Shown here in pieces: positions 1 through 10,444 of a DNA stretch of 64,000 nucleotides (positions are counted from its first letter, which is position 1; the number at the start of each line of letters is the position of its first letter). The translations under genes and the position numbers were made by a program. A model generated the notes under the pieces. It was given only the letters and a program-made list of their open reading frames with translations. It was not told the DNA's origin and ran no database searches. The DNA comes from Helicostylum pulchrum (lineage: Eukaryota; Mucoromycota; Mucoromycetes; Mucorales; Mucoraceae), in contig JAIXMO010000007.1 in NCBI GenBank assembly GCA_025677825.1, forward strand, positions 1-64,000. Direction: 5' to 3'.

Positions 1-453
1 CTCTGTAAAGAAACTTTAGGCGATAGTGTTGAATGGTTATACGATCTTACCATCGGTTACCCTGGAATTCCCGTAGACGAAAACCCTGAAGATGTCATGA
101 CTATGCAAAGCATCTTTTGTAAAGGCACTGGTCCTAAAAGAATTCATGTCTATATTCGTCGTTATCGACTCGATAAAATTCCATCAGATACGGAAAATTT
201 TTCAAAGTGGTTATTGGAAAATTGGACCGAAAAAGATAAACGTTTGGCTTACTTTAATCGTCACGGTAAATTTGCTGAGGAAGCTGACATAGGTGAAGGT
301 CTTTATGAGAACGACAGAACATTTAGAGTACCAATTACCTTACGAAATACAATTAGAGAATGCTTTGGGTATTGGCTTTACTTTATTCTCTACATACCAT
401 TAATTTACATTATTATTTATTCCACACTTTCGGTTTATGCACGCTTAACATAA
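1..453 (+). CDS. Lysophospholipid acyltransferase, C-terminal part (5' end outside window)
   Basis: The frame is open from base 1 and ends at a TAA at 451-453, so about 150 C-terminal residues are present and the start lies upstream. The segment YDLTIGYPG, a downstream QSIFCKGTGPKRIHVYIRRY stretch and WLLENWTEKDKRL are typical of the region after the catalytic part of membrane glycerophosphate/lysocardiolipin acyltransferases (CST26/LCLAT1-like). Those enzymes acylate lysophosphatidic acid or other lysolipids in the ER membrane. The catalytic HX4D motif would lie outside the window. A hydrophobic segment near the C-terminus (WLYFILYIPLIYIIIYSTL) fits a final membrane helix. The substrate cannot be deduced from this fragment. 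Confidence 0.8.
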   Translation, partial: LCKETLGDSVEWLYDLTIGYPGIPVDENPEDVMTMQSIFCKGTGPKRIHVYIRRYRLDKIPSDTENFSKWLLENWTEKDKRLAYFNRHGKFAEEADIGEGLYENDRTFRVPITLRNTIRECFGYWLYFILYIPLIYIIIYSTLSVYARLT

Positions 454-702
454 AAATCTAATAAAAAAAAAAGACATTTTTGTCGCTTGAAAGCAATTTT
501 AAAAGTAATGTTTACAATTTCCAGAGCACTGTAGCAAATGCACTTGTGTGAATTAATTTTTTGTAACAGAAGCAACTTGGTTTTCACTGAACCGTAAAAC
601 GCGGTTTCAAAAATAAATAAAAAATAGTGCGTGTTTTTTGTTAATTTTTTTTTTTTTTCTCGCTTTTATTTTTTTTTTTTTAAAAAAAAAGAAACTATTA
701 AA

Positions 703-1908
703 ATGACAAGTTGGTTAGATGAAAGTATAGATGATCCTAATCTAAAACAAACGATTCAAGATTTAATACAAGCTTACCCAGCTAGTTCAAGAGTGATTGA
801 GCGTATGGTACGATACTATGATAACAAACCTTCCGACAGAGAAGCCAAACGACGTAAAGTAGAAGAAGGCACATTATCAAACGATGAAGTATTTCGTATT
901 TTAGATTTATCTTTTCAATTACCTGCTAGAAAGAAATATAATTTAATCATTACACGTACGCGTTTACTATTACACAATCCTAAATCAGATATTATCGAAT
1001 ATCAATATCATTTGGACGATTTTTCAGCAGACGGAGGAGCTTGTGTTCCCAGTCCTGACAAGGCCACCAAGTGTAGCACGTATACATTATTCCTCAAGAC
1101 AGAAGAATGCCTTGTATTTAATTCGCAAGACAAGGTAGATGTTATACTTCGAAAGCCTAATACTAAAGATGAAACCTTAATTGTCGATAAACACCAAATT
1201 ATTAGCAATTTATTATCAGAGCACGCACGCGTTAAAATAGCTCACCCTACCAAAGATTTTTTTCGTAGTACCGGCATTTCTTCCAGTACCGGGAAAGTGT
1301 TGGAAGATAAATCTCATGTATTAGCCTATTTAAAAGCAAAAGATGGATTTTTATTCTTTTTACCTACTGGTATTTTATTTGGATTCAAAAAACCAACTTT
1401 ATTCTTTCCCATCGATAGTTTGGCTTCCACTGTCATTACAAATATTACCCAACGTACTTTCGATTTAACATTAACCTTAAAACCTAACTGTCAAGTATTG
1501 GGTTCCGCTGGATTTCGTACCACCAAAGAAGGTGATAATGATACTGTCCAGTTTTCAATGATTGAGCAATCTGAATATGGAGGAATTGAAGCCTATTCAA
1601 AGAAAATAGGTGTTAATGATAATAGTATGGCTGAAGAAAGAAAAGCTGTAGTAACCAAAAAGGAAGAACAAGAAGAAGAACAAGAAGAAAATCCTTCCAA
1701 AGATAATGTTGTAAATCTTGTTGATGAAGACTCGGAAGAGAATGATGAAGACTTTGAGCCTAGCGATAATGAAAACGAACCTTTGGAATACGATACCGAG
1801 GCAGATGATGATGACGATGAAGAAAACAATCAAAAAACTACCTCTCACCATGATGAAATGTCTGTTGATGAAGATGAAGAAGATTTATTGGATTCTGACG
1901 AAGATTAG
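703..1908 (+). CDS. RTT106: Histone chaperone RTT106
   Basis: Intronless, 401 residues, starting at the ATG that follows a T/A tract; an in-frame GTG upstream at 631 is ignored. An N-terminal helical part is followed by paired PH-like domains. The second contains DGFLFFLPTGILFGFKKP and FFPIDSLASTVITNITQRTF, the signature of the Rtt106 domain that binds H3K56-acetylated H3-H4. The last 90 or so residues are a long Glu/Asp tail, as in many histone chaperones. Family role: depositing new H3-H4 behind replication forks and controlling histone gene transcription. The next gene downstream on the same strand is BRE1, another chromatin factor. The related FACT subunit Pob3 is the main alternative, but the length and the single middle module favour Rtt106. 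Confidence 0.85.
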   Translation: MTSWLDESIDDPNLKQTIQDLIQAYPASSRVIERMVRYYDNKPSDREAKRRKVEEGTLSNDEVFRILDLSFQLPARKKYNLIITRTRLLLHNPKSDIIEYQYHLDDFSADGGACVPSPDKATKCSTYTLFLKTEECLVFNSQDKVDVILRKPNTKDETLIVDKHQIISNLLSEHARVKIAHPTKDFFRSTGISSSTGKVLEDKSHVLAYLKAKDGFLFFLPTGILFGFKKPTLFFPIDSLASTVITNITQRTFDLTLTLKPNCQVLGSAGFRTTKEGDNDTVQFSMIEQSEYGGIEAYSKKIGVNDNSMAEERKAVVTKKEEQEEEQEENPSKDNVVNLVDEDSEENDEDFEPSDNENEPLEYDTEADDDDDEENNQKTTSHHDEMSVDEDEEDLLDSDED

Positions 1909-2413
1909 ATACTCGAATATTTAATCAATAAACTTGCCATACATATGTATACAAAAAAAATAAAGCAAGCCGTTAAAATGTACCTATCTTTTTTTTTTCC
2001 TTTTTTATTTGTTTGCCATCAAGGTAAAAAGTTTTATTATTATTTTACATTACTAACGAACTATAATTCCGATACATTGACAAGTTTATCCTTTTTAAGC
2101 ATTATATACTTCCTAAAACTTGGTTTATATCATCGTATGTATCCGATAAGTGAAATAATACTCATTCAATTAATATTTATAGTGACAAACTGCGCTATGT
2201 TGTGGTTCAAAATATTCTCCATTTAGAAGAGTTAATAAAACAATCAAAGTGTTTAAAACATCCTGTGTAAAGCATTCCCACCAACGCGATACTGTAACCC
2301 CCAGGCACGCTCGCTAGGTAATTTACCGTGACTGCCCCTCCAAGACAATGTCTCATCATATCAGGCTAAATTTAACACATTAAAAAAAACCACAACTGTT
2401 TGTTTTTTTTTTC

Positions 2414-5400
2414 ATGGCCAAAATTGAAGACAGCACAAAGCGTCGTTCAAACGAAATGGATGAACAAAGTGTTACTTCGATACCTCCAAAGAAGCGATTC
2501 TTATCGAGGGCTTCTTCACCTAATGAAGAAGATCAAGAAGAAGGTGAAGACGCTTCTGATTCTTTCAAGGTAAATTTTGTAGCTTAATGTAAATACCTGA
2601 AACCAAATTAGACATTCCAACCCTTTTAGGAACCTTTAGAAGCTTTTCGTAAAGATGCTATTATGAGACAATGGAAAGAATACATGGTAAGTATAAAAAG
2701 TGAATGTGTTGTAAACTCTCTATACGCGCTTCACTTTTTATTTTTATTTTATTTTATTTTATTATTATTTATTTATTGTTGTTTTTAATAATTCGTTGTT
2801 TATACTTTTTAATAGAGATCTGTTAAAAGATGGAAAAAATATATAGAACAAGCTGAAGAAAACAAGTCTGAAAGTGAACAACATTTGAAACTCTGGGAAG
2901 ATTCGTTTAAACAAGTAAGCTTACAAAGTCATTCAACTTTTTTTTTATTTTTTTACTAAACTATATTCAATTAGCTACAAACGTTTTTGTCAAACATTAT
3001 TCAAGAAGGTTTATCTAGTCTTGGACAAACTTCTCATTCTTTAGGTATATATATATATAAAACGCTTTCATCAAATTCTGTAAAGTTTTTTAACATTAAT
3101 TATTTATAGATGTAAACGATGACGAATTTAAACGTTTATTACAAGAAGATTGGGCTACGGAATTAGCTTCAAACACGTCGAATGCTTATAAGAACAAAGA
3201 CTATAATGATTTAACCATTTCGAAGTTGAATCAATTGATTGAATCCTGGGTTACTAAAAGGGAAAATATAACAACAGGTTTCGAGTCTGTTTTTGGTAAG
3301 TTGTTTATTTTGTAACTAAAAAAAAATATTAGGTATTAATTAGCTTCAATAGAAGATGGTTCATTACAAGACATTCAAAGAGCTCACAGTCGCATTCTTT
3401 CTTCTTGGGTCAGTAGTCAAAGATCACTTGGCGAATTACGACATCGTTATAAATTATCCAACTTTAAGGTTAGCTTATATATATCATATCGACCCTTTTT
3501 TATTGTATTTAACATGAAACTTTACAGTACTTACTGTTATCTGAAGAACTAAGGATATTAAATGACAGATTATCGTCAACTGAAGATAGTTTACGTCAAG
3601 CACAGGTTGAATTAGAAAAAGTAGAGAATAAGAATGCTGTCAAAAATGAAGACACAAAAATGACAGATGTCGTACCATCTATAGTAACTACGGATACAGT
3701 ACCTTCTGCTACGTTTAGTGTAAGTAATAAAAGAAAGAAAATATATTGTATGTATATAAATTGATGTATACATTTTTACTTTTAGGTACCGGATACATCT
3801 TCTCATGACCCACTGATTCGCGCACAACAAACGTTAGAACAAAAGTTGCATGATATAGAATTGATTAAAGAAGATCGAATTGCATTAAAGCAACAGATTG
3901 CGCGATTAGAAATGGACTTGATATGCGTACCCGAATCACGTATCTATAAATCAGTAATATGTCGAAACTTATCTCAGACTCGTGCTTACCACAAGGATAA
4001 ATGTAACCATCTTTCAAATATCTGCCATGACCTTCAAAGTAGTTTGGATGAACTGAACTGTAATCGACGTAAATTAATTAAGGAATTGGACTCGGAACAA
4101 GTGAGTTATTTCCAGGAATTAAGAGAGCAATTGTGTAAGTTGGACGGTGATTTAACTCGTATTCGTGGTGAACGTGATAAGTTACAAATGAACTTGGAAG
4201 AAAGAAAAGCTTCAACTGAAATTGGTAGATGTTCTATAGCAGAATTAAAGATAATTGCAGATACAAGAAAGGAAAGGGTAAATTATCTTGAAACTGAAGT
4301 ATTAAGATTACAAAAGAAAATGGCTGCTAGAACTGGTGTAAAAGAATACTATGAACTTTTATTAAATAGTGACGGTAGAGAACCCTTGTTATTACCCTTA
4401 CAAAATGAACTAAAGTCCCTTGAGGAACAGTTGGAACAAAAGAAATCTCTTATACACCATGAAAATCTAGAACACGAATTATCTCAAATCTCTCAAATGA
4501 AACAATTAGAATTAGAAGCAAACGCTTTTCAAACTAAATATGGCTTTCATCCTTCTACTATCATGACAGACGCGCAAGTTGAAAAGGTTCTGCAGGACAG
4601 AATTGAAAAGGAAAAATTAATTATTTCCGAATCGAAAGAAAAAATACTGGGCTTGGAGGCTGTAAATATATATATACACATATTTTATTTTTTATCTATG
4701 TATATTAATTTTATTTTATTTAGACCGAGAAACAACTTTTGAGTGAAATTGAAAGTGTTTCAAATGCTTACGCTGAACTTGAAGAAGGGAATATGACGAA
4801 GGTTAAAGAGTTGTTTGCACTTGAAGATGAAGTATTGAAACTACAATCAGAGCGTGTAAAATACAATCAAACCTTTACTTCCTTAAACAAGTCAAAGGAT
4901 GCTCTTTCAATGGTGGCCAATTCTTTAGCGAAACAAGGTGATAAACAACTTTCCCATATTAAACAAATGAATGAACGTGAAAAAAACCTAATCAGTCAAG
5001 CTGTAAGTTATGCCGGTTTATTTTATATAAAAATCCATATTCTAATTATTTTATTTTTTATTTTTGGTAGACTTGTTTGAAACGTGAGCACGACACCAGT
5101 AAAGCTGTATACGATATATATAAACAAAAGAGTGACGAAACTAAACTTACGCTAGACGACCTAAAAGAAAAGACTTTATTTGCCAAGGATAGAATTTTGG
5201 AGGTATATTAATATGCATATATTCTCTTTTCACATACTAATATCTATATAGTTGCAAACATCTACTCTAGATAAAATTCGTTTGATTGAGGAGGGGGCTC
5301 ATACAAGACTCCGATTAGAAGAAAGTAGTGAATTATTAAAGCGTAAAGTAGATTCTACGAACAAGGTTGAGAGACCTGCTGAAATGAAATTAAGGAAAGA

Positions 5401-5638
5401 ACGAGAAGAATATAGAGTAAGTAAATATGAAAAAAAAAGAGATATTCAAATGATTTTAATCCTTCTTTTTTTTATATAGTCATTACTAAATTGTAGTTCC
5501 TGTCGAACCAGACTAAAGTCGCATATTATTTTGAAGTGTATGCATACATTTTGTAAAGAGTGTTTAGATACAAGAAAAAGATGTCCTAGTTGTGATGAGC
5601 CTTTTACTATTCACGATGTCAAACAATTTTATTTTTAA
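2414..5638 (+). CDS. BRE1: E3 ubiquitin-protein ligase BRE1 (histone H2B ubiquitination)
   Basis: Twelve exons: 2414-2569, 2630-2686, 2816-2914, 2975-3044, 3110-3295, 3344-3468, 3528-3719, 3786-4661, 4724-5002, 5071-5202, 5252-5416, 5480-5638. Together they give 831 residues in a continuous frame. Most of the protein is charged coiled coil. The last exon encodes a C3HC4 RING finger: CSSC, then KCMHTFCKECL, then RCPSCDEPF, and the typical Bre1 end DVKQFYF. Bre1 with Rad6 monoubiquitinates H2B, which is needed for H3K4 and H3K79 methylation; this is family knowledge. The N-terminus is a basic, Ser-rich and acidic low-complexity segment. Introns are 49-129 nt with clear GTAAG/TAG borders. Confidence 0.9.
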
Positions 5639-5641
5639 CTC

Positions 5642-5745
5642 ATGCTCTCTCTCTCTCTTTCTATCTCCCTTTATCTCTCCCCCTTTATCTCTCCCTTTAT
5701 CTCTCCCTTTATTTCTCTCCCTTTATCTCTCTTTTGTCTCCATCA
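5642..5745 (+). repeat. Pyrimidine-rich minisatellite (CTCTCCCTTTAT-like units)
   Basis: Directly after the BRE1 stop codon, irregular copies of a CTCTCCCTTTAT-like unit run for about 100 bases with almost no purine except A. It lies in the presumed 3' UTR or terminator region of BRE1. Confidence 0.8.
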
Positions 5746-6326
5746 ACTCATAATGTACATACTATTATACTATTATTAATTCGTTTTTCATCTTTTGCTC
5801 AATAAAATAATACAGTCGTTTCCACTGCCAATTTATGGGTTTAGTGAAGAAAACTGAGAAACGTAAAAATATAGTTACCAAATGATCGCATATGATAGAT
5901 ATGTAACTGGGTCCAGGCTGATGTTTTAGTAGTATTGTGTTTATCTTACAAGCTGGTCTTCGAAACATCAAAGTACTGTGCACGCTGGACCTCTGGCTTG
6001 GATACAGATGTTTTAAAAAAAGCAATGTTGAAGTTAATTTAATTACCAAACACAGTTTCCTCTGTATGGGGTTTAATAATAATAAAAAAAAGAATGCAAA
6101 TTTATTTCACTAAATCCTTAAATTGGCAGCGGAAACACTGTAATGATAAACATATGCTTTCTTAAAATAAAATACAAACATACATATTCTGTAATGCAAG
6201 GCGCATAATGTTCCAATTGAATTGATACTTATTTAATAGTATGAAGCTAAAAAAAAATGACAGATTTCTCCAGATCATTTTAATAGTCGTCTATACAGCC
6301 AATCACAACCACCGAACGTAGCATTT
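5746..6326. other. Intergenic region, no gene seen
   Basis: AT-rich sequence between BRE1 and the tRNA gene. The only longer reading frame (94 codons, minus strand, 5765-6049) has no recognisable motif, and I read it as chance. A CCAAT sequence occurs near 6300. Confidence 0.6.
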
Positions 6327-6366
6327 CACGTGATAACGCACGTGATAATCATGTGAATGACATGTG
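6327..6366 (+). promoter_or_regulatory. Cluster of four phased CAYGTG E-boxes
   Basis: CACGTG at 6327-6332 and 6339-6344, then CATGTG at 6350-6355 and 6361-6366. Each is followed by A, and they start 12, 11 and 11 bases apart, about one helical turn. CACGTGA is a known bHLH (Cbf1/USF-like) core. The cluster ends about 50 bases before the tRNA-Gly gene. Function is inferred. Confidence 0.5.
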
Positions 6367-6417
6367 ACCGTTATATTATATTTTTAAAAAAACCTTTTGG
6401 TTCAATTTAACATGAAA

Positions 6418-6488
6418 GCGCGGTTGGTTAAGTGGTATAATCTTCGCCTGCCACGCGAAGGGCCGGGGTTCGATTCCCCGACCGCGCA
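6418..6488 (+). tRNA. tRNA-Gly (anticodon GCC)
   Basis: The acceptor arms GCGCGGT (6418-6424) and ACCGCGC (6481-6487) pair fully, with A as discriminator at 6488. The anticodon stem TTCGC/GCGAA encloses the loop CTGCCAC, giving anticodon GCC. The B-box GGTTCGATTCC lies in the T arm. The gene has 71 bases and no intron. A T5 run at 6493-6497 can serve as Pol III terminator. Confidence 0.95.
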
Positions 6489-6492
6489 TAGC

Positions 6493-6497
6493 TTTTT
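6493..6497 (+). terminator. RNA polymerase III T-run after tRNA-Gly
   Basis: Five T residues begin five bases after the tRNA 3' end, and a second T5 run follows closely. This is the usual Pol III stop signal. Confidence 0.7.
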
Positions 6498-7480
6498 GTT
6501 TTTGTTGTATTTCGTGAGATGTTTACAAGAAAAGGATACATAGTTTAGGGAGCATCAGTTATATTTGTTTAACGCATTGGTTTTGTAAGTTAGATAGCAT
6601 TAGCACAACTTACCACGGTTTATTTTGACATATATTTTTATGAAGATTAAAAGAGGATTAAATTGTAGAAAAAAAAGAAATAAATATAACATGATCGTAT
6701 AGTGAAACCCATGCGTACTAGAACCGTAGTAAATGATAAGTGCATGAAAGAAAAAGAAGAATTAGAAACATCACTAGGGTAATGTTTCAACGTATTTTTT
6801 TTTTAGTTAACCCACTTATTAAAAATTTTAACGCGTTATTTTGTAAGAAACATATACAGAGTATTTAATCTTTTCACAAGTTGAGTTGTAAGTAGCGGTA
6901 AAAAAAAATAAAAGAATAGAGTTGAGATAGTAAAAGTGAAGTGAGCACCAGGTTTTAAGTTGTCCAATATAGATTGAAGTATTAGTGAAAATAATTTGAA
7001 GCATCCACAAAATGTATCTGAAGGATATAAATAAGTTGATAAAAAGCTGTGTAATAATAAATGTTCTAGTCTTTCATTCTAGAATATCTGAGATCTGATG
7101 TTCTTACATATGTAATAGCAACGTAAGAAAAAGGCGAAAAGGCGAAAGATAAATATGGACAGTAATAGATATGAAATAATGTAACAGAATAAGTTGAGTT
7201 GAGCAGTAAGAGAATTTCGAATAAGGAAAAATAGAAAGAATGTTTTATTCTATTGCCTATGATAATTAAGGATTACAGACGTTGTTGAACTTGTCATTTT
7301 TATTACAAGTAACTCTATTTCGAGTAAGTAGTCGTTAATATGAGCTGTTTGAAAATTGTATCCAAAAAAATATACGGAAGGTCAATCATATTACAAAACC
7401 TATAATAGAACAAGATTATTTAAGAAAATAAGGCGGATAACAGTACAGCTTTATCAACAGTGTGTACATTTTTTTTACTA
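6498..7480. other. Intergenic region, no gene seen
   Basis: About 1 kb of AT-rich DNA. Only short, motif-free frames occur on either strand. Confidence 0.6.
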
Positions 7481-7609
7481 TTATCGACTTGACAGTAATT
7501 CGTCATGATCTTCTAAATTGTCGATCATATCGTAAGGTTCGACTTCAATCAATCCAAGGTGCTTATCTTCGAGCTGATCCATCAATTTTCTTTGCGTCTG
7601 GATCTCATT
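7481..7609 (-). CDS. Orphan terminal exon of an unidentified gene
   Basis: On the minus strand an acceptor (ATAG at about 7610-7613) is followed by 42 in-frame codons and a TAA. Only phase 0 is open; the other two phases hit stops early. The encoded segment is acidic and helical-looking (for example LMDQLEDKHLGLIEVEPYDM) and its codons look like those of neighbouring genes, so I take it as a real 3' exon. Its upstream exons were not found. The nearest minus-strand coding segment is the secreted-protein ORF at 8946-9143, but that ends in phase 1, so a further exon would be needed to join the two. No family is recognised. Confidence 0.4.
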   Translation of the reverse strand, partial: NEIQTQRKLMDQLEDKHLGLIEVEPYDMIDNLEDHDELLSSR

Positions 7610-8945
7610 CTATTTTATAAAAAGGAATAAAGTCAGTCGCTATTAAGTTATTGATAGGCGAGGAAATTAAACGATCTAAAAAAAAAACAGAATAATAAAT
7701 GAAGGAGGAGTAAAGTTATAGGTTCCTTTTGAAGGATGTACACATATAATATAGAATATACTTATATTATAATTCGCTGTTATTTACAATAAAAAAATAA
7801 AATTTTGACTTATTCCCTGCAGAAAAAAAGGGCTAATTTAATTATGGGTTTTTTAGCAGTGATAAAAAAAAGGGGGGGGGGGGACCTATTTACTACTACT
7901 TTACAGTTTTTTTATATATATAATCTTGTACTTATACGCAAAAAAAGCTCGCTTTTACATTCATTTATATTTATTAAATTTAAATAAACGGATTCTTTAA
8001 TAAGAACTAACCCGTAATTTGGGCATAAACAAACCAGTTGACCACACTAAAGGAAAATGTAATTTTGATCAAATAATATATCCATATACATGACTACTAG
8101 ACGAGACTATGAAATATATTAACAATAATATAGATAGTATATATTAGGATGATTAACTCCTTCATTTCACTCCTAATTGTATTTCTACAAAGAAAAAAAA
8201 AGTCCTTTTCAAAAAAAGTATTGGCTGTAAAACGATACATACTTTTTCTCTCTTTTAATATGGGAAACGATACACATACTTCAATTGACCCCTTTTCCTC
8301 TTTTAAAAGAAAGACCTGTTTCAGATCTACGATGCATTCATCGCATCCGTACTTTTTTTTAAAAAAATAACAGATTATTTTTTATTACGAATAATATGAA
8401 ACTTTATGCATAACTCCCTCGCATAACAGAGATTTTTATCCCTTTTCTTAAATCACAGTTACCCGATCAAGCCTACATGTATTCCAATTATATAATTCAG
8501 ATTTAATTGAGATTTACTGCACAAGTGATAATTCCCTCTTACTTGTTGCGTACTCGCATATCATTTTACTGACAATTATTTTCATAATATTAGCGTAGCT
8601 TTATCTACTAGATCATAAAGATATACATTAACATAAAGGAAAGAAAGAAAAAAAAAGTTGAAATATAGTAATTGTACGAATTTGTTTATTTTGTAAAAAA
8701 AAAGGTACTAAAAGTATAAATGCAAAAGACAACCACAAAAAATATATATTGTAACTAGGAAATATTGATCTCTCTATATTTTTTTGAGGTGTCTTGTGTT
8801 TGATAGTAATAATAAATGACAGGAAGGGTAAGGTAGTAACGAAATAGTTTAGAGTATTGAATCAATTTAAAGGATGTCTGTTTTTAAATAATGGAAATAA
8901 TAATATAGTATATGAGTATAAAAAAGTATAATAAGTGTACTAGAA
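7610..8945. other. Gap between two minus-strand coding segments; possible long intron
   Basis: AT-rich, with a G run at about 7873-7883. No convincing exon was found. A pyrimidine-rich acceptor on the minus strand at about 7676 could splice the secreted-protein exon (phase 1) into a short tail ending near 7606. That would be an intron of over 1.2 kb, very long compared with the other introns here. Confidence 0.35.
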
Positions 8946-9143
8946 TTACTTACCGATATATTGAGCAACGTCTTCAATAGTTAAACCATTCAAAGAAAGA
9001 AAACGATTGAGTATGTTATTAAGTACGATATCGCCAGTACCGATATGATCAGCCTCTATCTGCACGAGTTTAGCAGCGGGAGCGGCAGAAACAAGAGAGA
9101 CGACAGCGAAAAGAGCAGAGATGAAGATGATTGAACGAACCAT
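8946..9143 (-). CDS. Small secreted protein (signal peptide), 3' structure uncertain
   Basis: A 65-codon frame begins with a classic signal peptide: a basic start (MVR), a hydrophobic core (IIFISALFAVVSLV) and a small-residue cleavage region (SAAPAA). Near its end the sequence reads G|GTAAGTAA, a perfect splice donor at 8953-8948, so the true protein probably continues in a later exon rather than ending at IGK. A TATATAAAGG box lies about 80 bases upstream on the same strand (around 9221-9230). The mature part has no cysteines and no family is recognised. It may be an extracellular or vacuolar small protein; this is inference. Confidence 0.6.
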   Translation of the reverse strand: MVRSIIFISALFAVVSLVSAAPAAKLVQIEADHIGTGDIVLNNILNRFLSLNGLTIEDVAQYIGK

Positions 9144-9220
9144 ATTAAGATTGATATAAGATTGAATTGATATAAAAGTGAATTGAAAAAAAAGACGTAT
9201 TATGACTCGAAAGTCGTCCT

Positions 9221-9230
9221 TTATATAGTA
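9221..9230 (-). promoter_or_regulatory. TATA box of the small secreted protein gene
   Basis: On the minus strand CTATATAAAGG lies roughly 80 bases before the ATG at 9143, a typical position for a strong, regulated fungal promoter. Confidence 0.5.
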
Positions 9231-9492
9231 GTCGTAAGAAATATGTATTAGGAGGGAAAGTAAATAGAGGAGCCTATATAGATTAATATAAAGAGCATTA
9301 CTATGCTATCTTCCCGTATTTTGCCACGGTATCACACATTCCTCATGTATTCTAGTTCTTGACGTTTGGAGTCCATCTTGCCCCTAATGCCAAAACGAGC
9401 GGAGGAAATATAGTGACTGTTTTAAGTTAAATCAATCCCTGGTGGTTTTTTTTCTTCATAGGTCCTGGGTTAAAAAGCTTTATCTTTCAAAA

Positions 9493-10269
9493 ATGTCAAA
9501 AAGTATCAAAGCTCTTAGTTTAAAGGGGAAACAAGACTGGAATACTTCAATTTACAGTTTTTCACGTAATGCACGTAACACTTTGTTGTGGGAGAAAGAT
9601 GGAGCCACCAAAGCTACTTTGAAGCACTTTTTCCAAACACATTTGACTTCTACCCCTGCCTTCCGTCATTCACCTTCAAAGGTCACTATTCAACTTTATT
9701 ATTATGCTGATCCTACTTTTGGTAAAGTTGCCGATTTCAAATTAGAACCTCTTGAAAAACTTGTCAGTTCACTTTATCCTGGAAAATATGTCGACTTACG
9801 TTTCATCAAAGTGAACTACCCTTATATGAATGCCGAAATTCTTGCTCAATATCTTACTATTAACGCAGAGAGAATTGGCTGGTCTCAATTAACTCGTAGA
9901 TTCATGAAGGGTGTTCCCCTCGTTAAACCACCTCTTCCTCATAACATGCCTTTTGCTGTACAATGGAACAACTTATTACCTCAAGTTGCTAACGGACAAA
10001 TCACTTCAGCCATTCAAGGTATTAAATATCAAGTTTCTGGTCGTTCTGGACGTAGAAAGGGTGCTTCAAGAACACAAGTTATGCGTAAATCATTGGGTAC
10101 TTTCCAATTTACTAGTCATAAATCTTTGGTCGATGTTGGACGTCATACTTTTTCCAATAAGAACGGTAGTATCACAGTAAAGGTTTGGATCGCTTCTGCC
10201 TTATTTGGTGTTAATGCGTTAGCAAAGAAAATTGGAAAGAAGGCTATAGAATCCGCTGCTAAACTTTAA
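9493..10269 (+). CDS. Mitochondrial small-subunit ribosomal protein uS3 (Rps3), nuclear encoded
   Basis: Intronless, 258 residues from the ATG at 9493. An in-frame GTG at 9442 is not a plausible nuclear start. The C-terminal half carries the uS3 signature: GIKYQVSGRSGRRKGASRT followed by about 40 residues and ITVKVWI, matching the bacterial GIKVEVSGRL...GVKVWI core. The N-terminal 30 residues are rich in Lys, Arg and Ser and poor in acids (MSKSIKALSLKGKQ), consistent with mitochondrial import. In many fungi rps3 is carried by mitochondrial DNA (as rps3 or VAR1), so this is a nuclear-located version. The protein sits at the mRNA entry of the mitoribosome small subunit. Confidence 0.85.
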   Translation: MSKSIKALSLKGKQDWNTSIYSFSRNARNTLLWEKDGATKATLKHFFQTHLTSTPAFRHSPSKVTIQLYYYADPTFGKVADFKLEPLEKLVSSLYPGKYVDLRFIKVNYPYMNAEILAQYLTINAERIGWSQLTRRFMKGVPLVKPPLPHNMPFAVQWNNLLPQVANGQITSAIQGIKYQVSGRSGRRKGASRTQVMRKSLGTFQFTSHKSLVDVGRHTFSNKNGSITVKVWIASALFGVNALAKKIGKKAIESAAKL

Positions 10270-10444
10270 GCAACTTATATATATATAAATGTATTATTAG
10301 AGGAACATACATACACCAAAAAAGATTCACTCATTCGACACACAAAAAAAAAAGAAAAAAAAGACAATGCAATCACAAACAACACGCAGACATTTTTTTT
10401 TTAAAAAAAAGTAATAAATGAATAATTTTTAAAAAAAAATGTTG

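Noticed and set aside
1593..1851. Minus-strand Ser/Phe-rich frames opposite the RTT106 acidic tail
   Set aside because: GAA/GAT-rich coding sequence gives Ser- or Phe-rich antisense frames; these are shadows.
5765..6049. 94-codon minus-strand ORF after BRE1
   Set aside because: No motif, no plausible promoter or splice signals, and AT-driven composition.
9442..9492. N-terminal extension of uS3 from a GTG codon
   Set aside because: Nuclear genes start at ATG; the ATG at 9493 is used.
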